From NCBI RefSeq assembly GCF_003865095.1, contig NZ_BHYK01000022.1, forward strand, positions 1-64,000: 64,000 bases of DNA, read 5' to 3'. The position numbers and the translations under genes are program-made. The notes beneath the pieces were generated by a model, which saw nothing but the letters and a program-made list of their open reading frames with translations, did not search any database and was not told the DNA's origin. This document shows positions 57,933 through 64,000 of this stretch, in pieces. How positions within the stretch are numbered: position 1 is the stretch's first letter; each line of letters starts with the position of its first letter. The DNA comes from Clostridium tagluense. GTDB lineage: Bacteria > Bacillota > Clostridia > Clostridiales > Clostridiaceae.

Positions 57933-58983
57933 AGCACTATTTGATGGACTGGGAATAGAATGTATAATTCCACCTTTTAGTAGTAAGGAGGCGCTAGAAT
58001 TAGGTTCAAAATTTTCTCCAGAAGAAATGTGCTTACCGTACAAAATTATGATGGGTAATTATTTGCAGAGTATAGAAAAGGGCGCAGATACTATAATTAT
58101 AGTTGGAAGCTGTGGACCTTGTAGATTTGGTGAGTACTGTGAATTACAGATTAATGCACTAAAGAAAATGGGACACGATTTGACTTTTATTGTAGTGGAT
58201 AGCCCTTTTGATATAGGCAAAGAGGAATTTTTAAATCGTTTATCCAAGATCGCGGATAATAGTACAAAAAGTAGGGGTGAAAGATTTAGAGCACTAAAGA
58301 TAGCCTATAATGTAATTGATTTAATAGAGAAAATTGAAAGTAAAGTACATTATTTAACAGGATTTGAAGTAAACAAAGGACAATTTAAGAAACTTTTAAA
58401 AGAATGCAAAAACAATGCTGTAAAAGCAAATACACCATCACAGATGGTGAATATCCTAAAAGAATATAAGAAGAAAATAAGTGAGATTTCTATTAATAAA
58501 CATAAGTCACCAATAAAAATTGCAATTATTGGTGAAATTTATACGGTAATTGAACCATTTTCTAATCTTTATATAGAAGATAAACTTATGGATTACGGAG
58601 TATCCACTAAAAGAATGCTTACCCCTAGTTGGTGGATTAAAGACACGGCGCTTAGGTGCTTAAAGCTTAATTCAATTGATATAAGAATAGCCTCAAGGCA
58701 GTATCTTCCACATTATATTGGTGGGCACGCTAGAGAATGTATAGGTGAAGCATTACTTGCGCAGAAAGAGAGTTTAGATGGAGCAATTCAAATTTTCCCT
58801 ATGGGATGTATGCCAGAAATTGTATCAAAAGCTATTTTGCCTGCAATTTCAAATGACAAGGATTTTCCAATAATGACCTTGGTAGTAGATGAAATGACTG
58901 GAGAGGCAGGATATATTACTAGAATAGAAGCATTTGTAGATATGTTAGAAAGGAAGAAAAACAATGTATTATATGGGAGTTGA
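57886..58983 (+). CDS. Acyl-CoA dehydratase activase-related protein (DUF2229-type), second half
   Basis: 365 residues. It begins MKITFPHLGNTYLAAKALFDGLG, with FSPEEMCLPYKIMMGNY, GSCGPCRFGEYCELQ and FPMGCMPEI as Cys-bearing blocks, and ends DEMTGEAGYITRIEAFVDM, nearly the same tail as the preceding protein. This suggests ancient duplication. ATG 57886 follows AAAGGA. It overlaps the following ATPase gene by 20 bp, so the three genes are translationally coupled. Confidence 0.82.
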   Translation: MKITFPHLGNTYLAAKALFDGLGIECIIPPFSSKEALELGSKFSPEEMCLPYKIMMGNYLQSIEKGADTIIIVGSCGPCRFGEYCELQINALKKMGHDLTFIVVDSPFDIGKEEFLNRLSKIADNSTKSRGERFRALKIAYNVIDLIEKIESKVHYLTGFEVNKGQFKKLLKECKNNAVKANTPSQMVNILKEYKKKISEISINKHKSPIKIAIIGEIYTVIEPFSNLYIEDKLMDYGVSTKRMLTPSWWIKDTALRCLKLNSIDIRIASRQYLPHYIGGHARECIGEALLAQKESLDGAIQIFPMGCMPEIVSKAILPAISNDKDFPIMTLVVDEMTGEAGYITRIEAFVDMLERKKNNVLYGS

Positions 58984-59920
58984 TGTAGGATCTGTAAGTA
59001 CTAACATTGTACTATTAGATAATACTTTAAAGGTTATTCAAAAATTATATTTAAGAACAAAAGGTAAACCAATAAAGGCAATCCAAAATGGACTTAAAAT
59101 TTTAAGTGAGCAATATGGTAGTGAGCAGATAGCTTCAGTAGGTACTACGGGTAGTGGAAGACAGATGGCGGCTTTTTTAATAGGAGCTGACATAATAAAA
59201 AATGAAATTACTGCTCATGCAGTGGCAGCCCTTGAAATTGACAAAGATGTAAGCACTATATTAGAAATTGGAGGCCAAGATTCAAAGATAATCTTACTGA
59301 AAAATGGCATAGTTACAGATTTTGCTATGAATACGGTATGTGCAGCAGGGACAGGGTCTTTTCTTGATAGGCAGGCAGAAAGGCTTGAGATACCTATCGA
59401 AAATTTCGGGCAGTACGCATTAAAGTCAAAATCACCCGTAAGAATAGCTGGTAGATGTGCTGTTTTTGCTGAATCTGACATGATACATAAGCAACAGCTT
59501 GGATATAATGAGGAAGACATAATAGGAGGTCTTTGTGAGGCCATGGTACGGAATTATTTAAGTAATGTAGGTAAAGGAAAAGATATTCGCTCAAAAATAT
59601 TTTTTCAAGGTGGAGTGGCAGCAAATATTGGCATTAAAGCAGCTTTTGAAAAAGCACTAGGAACTGAGATTTACGTTCCAGAGCACTATGATGTAATGGG
59701 TGCTATAGGATCTGCAATACTTGCAAAAGAAGAACTTATGAAAAGTGGAAAAAGCAATTTCAAAGGTTTTGAAATAGCAACTAGTGATTTTGTACCTAGA
59801 AGTATTGAGTGTAATGGTTGTGGTAACAATTGTGAGGTAATTCAAATAAAAGATGGAGAAAAAACTGTAGGCTGCTTTGGAGATAGATGCGGTAAATGGA
59901 GCGGTAAGATGGTGATATAA
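58964..59920 (+). CDS. BadF/HgdC-type activator ATPase
   Basis: 318 residues, actin-fold ATPase like the 2-hydroxyglutaryl-CoA dehydratase activator. ATP motifs: MGVDVGSVSTNIVLLD, ILEIGGQDSKIILL and FFQGGVAANIGIKAAF. Cluster Cys lie in NTVCAAGTGSFLDRQAERL and AGRCAVFAESDMIH. A C-terminal Cys knuckle (CNGCGNNCEVI, CFGDRCGKW) is an extra. ATP hydrolysis drives low-potential electron transfer to a partner enzyme. No dehydratase genes lie nearby, so the target is unknown. AAGGAAG precedes ATG. Confidence 0.88.
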   Translation: MYYMGVDVGSVSTNIVLLDNTLKVIQKLYLRTKGKPIKAIQNGLKILSEQYGSEQIASVGTTGSGRQMAAFLIGADIIKNEITAHAVAALEIDKDVSTILEIGGQDSKIILLKNGIVTDFAMNTVCAAGTGSFLDRQAERLEIPIENFGQYALKSKSPVRIAGRCAVFAESDMIHKQQLGYNEEDIIGGLCEAMVRNYLSNVGKGKDIRSKIFFQGGVAANIGIKAAFEKALGTEIYVPEHYDVMGAIGSAILAKEELMKSGKSNFKGFEIATSDFVPRSIECNGCGNNCEVIQIKDGEKTVGCFGDRCGKWSGKMVI

Positions 59921-59940
59921 AATTTAAAAAAGACAAATAC

Positions 59941-59979
59941 AAAAAAACACCTAAGAAAAATTTTCTTAGGTGTTTTTTT
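59941..59979 (+). terminator. Bidirectional terminator
   Basis: A long A/T-flanked palindrome: AAAAAAACACCTAAGAAAA against its exact complement ending in seven T. It lies between the convergent activase operon and the KimA-like gene. Confidence 0.9.
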
Positions 59980-60014
59980 AAATTTAATGGTGTAAGAGGG
60001 GAAAACATTCATTT

Positions 60015-61853
60015 CTACTCTTCTATTATATATGGTACAGTAAGCACTGCCACATTTCTGTTTTTATATAGCATACTCTTTATAAAATATCCTGTTTGGT
60101 TATGAAGTATATTATGCCACCACTTAGTAATAGAAAATTGTGTTACCACAACTGTTACAGTTTCACCATGTTTTGAAGCCCGTTCTTCAGATTCTATAAA
60201 ACTCATTAATGGTCTCATTATATCCCTATAGGCAGAATGTTTTATTATTAATTGAATTCCGGGATTATACTCTTTCCATTTTCTTTCTAATTTTTCAGTA
60301 GCTTCTGAATCAGTGGATACATGAAAGGCAACTACATTTTGTGATAAGCATCTAGCGCAGTTTAATGACTTTAAAAATGATTTATTTAAGGCGCTTACAA
60401 GTATTATCACATGTTGTTGGTTATTCGTTGTCACCCCTTCATTAGGTCTTTGTTCTAAGGTTAATTTAAGTTGCTCTGCTACTTTGGTATAATGTTCCTT
60501 AACCTTCGCCATAAGATAAACAAGTATAGGTATTATAATACAAACTATCCAAGCACCATGGAAAAACTTTGTTATGCCTATGAGTATTACCGTAATAAAA
60601 GTTACAATAGCACCTAATCCATTTATAAATGCCTTATGTCTAAAGCCAGGTGTTCTACTTCTTACCCACTTTAAGAACATTCCAACCTGTGAAAGTGTAA
60701 AAGATAAAAATACACCTACTGCATATAAAGGAAGAAGCAAATGAGTATCAGCTTTAAAAACAATAATTAACATAGCTGCAGCTGCTCCCAGTACTATTAT
60801 TCCATTTGAAAAACTTAGTCTCTTTCCTCTTTGAGAAAATTGTCTTGGAGCATATCCGTCTTTTGCCATCAAAGAAAGTAAAAGTGGTAAACCTGCATAG
60901 GCTGTATTTGCAGCCATTACCAAAATTAATGCAGTGGTAACTTGCATAGTGTAAAACATAATGTTTTTTCCGAAAACTTGCTGAGCAATTTGAGCGAAGA
61001 CTGTTACATCTGGATGAGGTACTGGATGATAAATTGTTGCTAGGAAAGATAAACCACCAAAAATAAATAGAACTAAAAAAGCTAGTAAACCCAAAACAGC
61101 TTTTGCATTTTTTTGTGATGGTGCTTTAAAGTTAGGTATACCATTACTTACAGCTTCAACCCCTGATAATGCAGTACAGCCTGAAGCAAATGCGCGAAGA
61201 AACAGGAACAATGTAATGTCACCTATTGCTTGTGGCGCTGGATACAGTGGTGCTGGTGAATAGTTAAAAATAGAGTGCCGTACAATACCAGTAACAATAA
61301 GCACTACGCAAGAAAAGATAAATAAGTATGTTGGAACTCCAAAAAGCTTAGATGATTCCTTAACTCCTCTTAAGTTACCTAATGTTATGATGAATAACAT
61401 TGTAAGAGCTATGGCTACTTTATGAGGAAGCAAGGATGGCATAGCTGAAGTTATTGCAGCAGTTCCAGCACATATACTAACAGCAACTGTCAGTATATAA
61501 TCTATAGTAAGTGCCGCTCCAGCAGTAAGCCCTGGGACTATACCAAGATTATCCTTTGCAACTATATATGAGCCTCCACCACATGGGTAGCTATCAATAG
61601 TCTGCCTGTAAGACATAACAAGTAAAAATAATAGCACAACAATACACAATGCGGCATAAAACATATATATATATGACATAAGACCTATAACGCCAATTAA
61701 TACAATTAAAATTTCTTCCCCTGCATATGCAACAGAGGAAACAGCATCACTAGATAAAATGGGCAGTCCCCAAAAAACATTTAATTTTTCTCCCTCTAAT
61801 TCTTCTGTTTTTAGTGTCTTGCCTATTAGTAATTCTCTTAACTTTGAAAACAT
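60015..61853 (-). CDS. KimA-like APC-superfamily K+ transporter
   Basis: 612 residues, about 12 membrane helices and a ~130-residue cytosolic tail. Strong resemblance along its length to Bacillus subtilis KimA (607 aa): RELLIGKTLKTEELEGEKL, LPILSSDAVSSVAYAGEEIL, SYRQTIDSYPCGGGSYIVAKDNLG, TIDYILTVAVSICAGTAAITS, LYAVGVFLSFTLSQVGMFLKWV, and a USP-like tail with HNILHNQTGYF. KimA is a high-affinity proton-coupled K+ importer controlled by c-di-AMP. The Asp/Tyr residues of the K+ path lie in matching blocks. The upstream leader shows no recognisable ydaO riboswitch. AGAGGTG precedes the ATG. Confidence 0.85.
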   Translation of the reverse strand: MFSKLRELLIGKTLKTEELEGEKLNVFWGLPILSSDAVSSVAYAGEEILIVLIGVIGLMSYIYMFYAALCIVVLLFLLVMSYRQTIDSYPCGGGSYIVAKDNLGIVPGLTAGAALTIDYILTVAVSICAGTAAITSAMPSLLPHKVAIALTMLFIITLGNLRGVKESSKLFGVPTYLFIFSCVVLIVTGIVRHSIFNYSPAPLYPAPQAIGDITLFLFLRAFASGCTALSGVEAVSNGIPNFKAPSQKNAKAVLGLLAFLVLFIFGGLSFLATIYHPVPHPDVTVFAQIAQQVFGKNIMFYTMQVTTALILVMAANTAYAGLPLLLSLMAKDGYAPRQFSQRGKRLSFSNGIIVLGAAAAMLIIVFKADTHLLLPLYAVGVFLSFTLSQVGMFLKWVRSRTPGFRHKAFINGLGAIVTFITVILIGITKFFHGAWIVCIIIPILVYLMAKVKEHYTKVAEQLKLTLEQRPNEGVTTNNQQHVIILVSALNKSFLKSLNCARCLSQNVVAFHVSTDSEATEKLERKWKEYNPGIQLIIKHSAYRDIMRPLMSFIESEERASKHGETVTVVVTQFSITKWWHNILHNQTGYFIKSMLYKNRNVAVLTVPYIIEE

Positions 61854-62434
61854 AAATACACCTCTATAATAGAATTTATCATTACAATATTTCCTATTAT
61901 ATAGTATTGATTCAGGAACTTCAATTCATAATTCGTTCAAATAAGCTAAAATTCGACTAAATTAGTGGGTTTATTCACAAAAAAATATATGTTGTCTCTC
62001 ATGCTTTTATATACTTACTGTAGATTCGTTTTAGAGGGCATTTGAATTGTTATAATATTACATCTTTTAGGCGGCATAAAAATTTCAAGGTGGTAATTCA
62101 TATCAAACTCCATTTAAGTGACAATGAAGATCTGGCATCTGTTTCTTTAAGTTTTTAATGGATCATCGAATGTTACCAAATATATCACAACTATACTTTA
62201 TGGGAAATGTTGACTTTACCCCTAAAGAAAAGACGATTTATTACGATAATTTATTTAAAGAGTATTTATGCAAGGATGCAAATTTATGCAAGGATGCAAA
62301 TTAATAATTTGGAGGTACACATGAAAATTTGCTTTTATTGTTATTATAATTTAAGTTAGATAAAGAACACTCTATAAAATTTATCTAATTGTAAATAGTT
62401 GATATGCATCTTATTATTGAAAGGAGTTATTACA
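61854..62434. other. Intergenic region with ORF remnants and a tandem duplication
   Basis: 581 bp without a convincing gene. It contains a short frame at 62158-62304 (48 codons, no ribosome binding site), preceded by another broken frame from GTG near 62090. An exact 18-bp tandem duplication of ATTTATGCAAGGATGCAA lies at 62264-62299. The right end carries the promoter region and GAAAGGAG site of the repeat-protein gene. No family is recognised. Confidence 0.5.
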
Positions 62435-64000
62435 ATGAAAAAGTCACTTTTAGGAATTTTGTCTATACTAATGATCGTATTTTTTGTTTTTCAACCATAT
62501 ACGGCCTATGCACTAAGCGCATCAGCTGCACCGAGTTCAGATGAGGTTACAATTACCAACAATGTAATAGGAACAGCGGATTCTATATATATCACTGGTG
62601 TAATGACTGGTGATATAGTTAATGTATATAATGCTGCTACAGGTGGAAAAATAATATGCAAAGCAACTGTAGGTGCAAATAAAACAGATTTAACTATAAA
62701 AATAGCGCAGATTGGAGCTTTAAAAGGAAGCGTGTATATATCTGTTATGTCTAAAGGTATGACGGAGAGCAGTAGAACTAAAATGGACTATGATTCGGAG
62801 CCTGTCTCCAATACTCCATTGTCATCTGGCATAACGGTTACAAACAATTCAGGTAAAGCCGATACAATATATGTTTCGGGACTTATTCCTGGAGATGCAA
62901 TAAAAATATATAATAAGGCAACTGGAGGAGGCTTACTTGGAACTGCAACTGTGGGGGCCAATACTACAGATGTAACTAAATCCTTCACTCAGCTTGGTGT
63001 TGCTGGTGGAAGTGTATATATTTCAGTTAAGAGTAAAGGGATGCTTGAAAGTGATAGAGTAGGAGCTGATTTTTCAGCCGAAAATTACTCAAGCGCACCC
63101 AGCGATAGTAACATAACAATTACAAATAATTCAGGTAAACCCGATACAGTAAATCTTTCCGGGCTAAATCCTGGCGATATAGTAAAAATATACACTGTAG
63201 CAGTTAGTGGAAATTTATTTGGAGTTGCCACAGTACCTTCTAATACCACAGAGGTAACCAAGTCTTTTACTCAGCTTGGAATTACAAGTGGAACTCTCTA
63301 TATTTCAGTCACAAGCCTAGGAATGCATGAAAGTACTAGAACGCCTATAGTTTTTTCGGCTGAAAATCAATCCAATTTAGTGCTTGTGAAAAATGTAACA
63401 ATAACAAACAATACGGGAAAAGTTGATACAATATATGTAGATGGACTTTCTCCTAAAGATAAAGTTAATGTATATACGGTAGCATCTGGAGGAACTACAG
63501 TAGCAACAGGAACTGTTGCAGCATCTGGATTTGATGTTACTATTAATGTATCTCAATTGGGCAAGACCTCAGGAACTGTTTATCTTTCAGTTACAAGTTC
63601 AGGAACGCTTGAAAGTGATAGAACTGGCGTAACCTATAATGGAGAATTGCAATCAACTTTAGTTGATTCTAGTAATATATTAATCACTAATAATGTAGGG
63701 ACGGCTGATACAGTTACTGTATCCGATTTTGCTGCGGGAGATGTGATTAAGGTATATGATGCTTTAACTGGAGGTAATTTATTAGGAACTGCAACAGTGG
63801 CAGCTATGAATACCGCTGCAACAGCTAGCATATCACGACTTGGAACTTCTGCGGGGACTGTATATGTTTCCGTTACAAGTACAAACAAGATAGAAAGTAG
63901 CAGAATTGCAACATCTTATGCTGCTGAAGGACAATCTAATACCATAGGTGTGAATAATATAATTGTAAGTAATAATTCAGGTAAAGCGGATACAGTATAT
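62435..64000 (+). CDS. Secreted protein of tandem ~94-residue repeats (3' end outside window)
   Basis: 522 codons are visible, open to the window edge. It has a signal peptide (KKSLLGILSILMIVFFVFQPYTAYA, cleavage after AYA likely). Then come tandem Ig-like beta-rich units beginning near residues 38, 133, 227, 321, 415 and 509. Unit consensus: ITITNNSGKADTIYVSGL, PGDxIKIYxxATGG, LLGTATV, QLG, GSVYISVTSxGMxESxR. Periodicity is about 282 bp. Codon use is richer in G/C at third positions than neighbours. It is probably an exported or surface adhesive or S-layer-associated protein; any cell-wall anchor or enzymatic domain must lie beyond the edge. AAAGGAG precedes ATG. Confidence 0.82.
   Translation, partial: MKKSLLGILSILMIVFFVFQPYTAYALSASAAPSSDEVTITNNVIGTADSIYITGVMTGDIVNVYNAATGGKIICKATVGANKTDLTIKIAQIGALKGSVYISVMSKGMTESSRTKMDYDSEPVSNTPLSSGITVTNNSGKADTIYVSGLIPGDAIKIYNKATGGGLLGTATVGANTTDVTKSFTQLGVAGGSVYISVKSKGMLESDRVGADFSAENYSSAPSDSNITITNNSGKPDTVNLSGLNPGDIVKIYTVAVSGNLFGVATVPSNTTEVTKSFTQLGITSGTLYISVTSLGMHESTRTPIVFSAENQSNLVLVKNVTITNNTGKVDTIYVDGLSPKDKVNVYTVASGGTTVATGTVAASGFDVTINVSQLGKTSGTVYLSVTSSGTLESDRTGVTYNGELQSTLVDSSNILITNNVGTADTVTVSDFAAGDVIKVYDALTGGNLLGTATVAAMNTAATASISRLGTSAGTVYVSVTSTNKIESSRIATSYAAEGQSNTIGVNNIIVSNNSGKADTVY

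Noticed and set aside
61854-62100. ydaO (c-di-AMP) riboswitch before the KimA-like gene
   Set aside because: The conserved purine-rich blocks of that riboswitch could not be found on the minus strand.
62158-62304. 48-codon frame as a real gene
   Set aside because: No ribosome binding site, adjacent broken frames and an internal 18-bp duplication point to decayed DNA.
62788-63888. Minus-strand frames recurring in the repeat-protein gene
   Set aside because: They recur because the plus-strand gene is repetitive; no independent start signals.
62435-64000. Regular 282-bp repeats as a possible CRISPR-like or satellite array
   Set aside because: The repeats keep one open frame behind a signal peptide and vary mostly at synonymous or conservative sites, so they are protein domains.

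Overview
The window comes from a low-GC Firmicute, almost certainly a Clostridium sensu stricto relative. Evidence: very AT-rich DNA, AGGAGG-type ribosome binding sites, a V-type ATPase operon, sporulation genes (SpoVB-like, Spo0E-like), HPr kinase, FprA flavodiiron protein, CoA-dehydratase activases and clostridial small proteins. The species cannot be named from sequence alone. No tRNA, rRNA or CRISPR array was seen.

Layout. 1-222 is the 3' end of a group II intron, abutting a HesB-like gene and pncB (minus strand). 2.2-17.7 kb holds mostly plus-strand housekeeping genes: a UvrD-type helicase, a long FtsA-like ATPase, an M20 amidohydrolase, an RluA pseudouridine synthase, two MOP flippases facing each other, a ferritin-like protein, a membrane-anchored beta-propeller, a phospholipase C-like protein, and a methyltransferase plus B12-radical-SAM pair. 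18.1-26.7 kb is a complete V-ATPase operon (H-I-K-E-C-F-A-B-D) whose K subunit keeps the Na+-binding residues of Enterococcus hirae NtpK. Peptide deformylase and the nadABC operon follow. 30.8-33.4 kb is accessory: an FtsX remnant, an IS-like palindrome, a nitroreductase, a previously uncalled selenoprotein gene with an in-frame UGA, and a sugar-nucleotide reductase. 33.6-42.6 kb carries helD, fprA, a structured-RNA candidate, Spo0E, DUF896, hprK, an M18 aminopeptidase and a PHP phosphatase. 42.8-47.9 kb is a p-aminobenzoate/folate operon (pabA-pabB-pabC-HD-folP-folBK). 48.0-55.2 kb is a minus-strand operon of three uncharacterised proteins, one a 1620-residue HD/NadD-like/PRTase-like fusion. 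55.3-61.9 kb has a lipoprotein, an amidase, a three-gene CoA-dehydratase-activase operon and a KimA-like K+ importer. The window ends inside a secreted protein built of 94-residue repeats.

How the genes work together: nadABC and pncB make nicotinate mononucleotide by de novo and salvage routes. The folate operon converts chorismate and pterin precursors to dihydropteroate. The V-ATPase probably couples ATP to Na+. HprK indicates carbon control, and FprA oxygen or NO detoxification.

The most notable observations are: (1) the hidden selenoprotein gene at 32175-32465 with a SECIS-like hairpin; (2) a family of three large palindromes (27301-27480, 32028-32156, 41496-41690), each directly after a stop codon and all in the same orientation relative to the gene they follow; (3) the 1620-residue fusion operon; (4) a 6S-like RNA candidate at 37429-37602; (5) near-identical hairpin leaders before ntpC and fprA.
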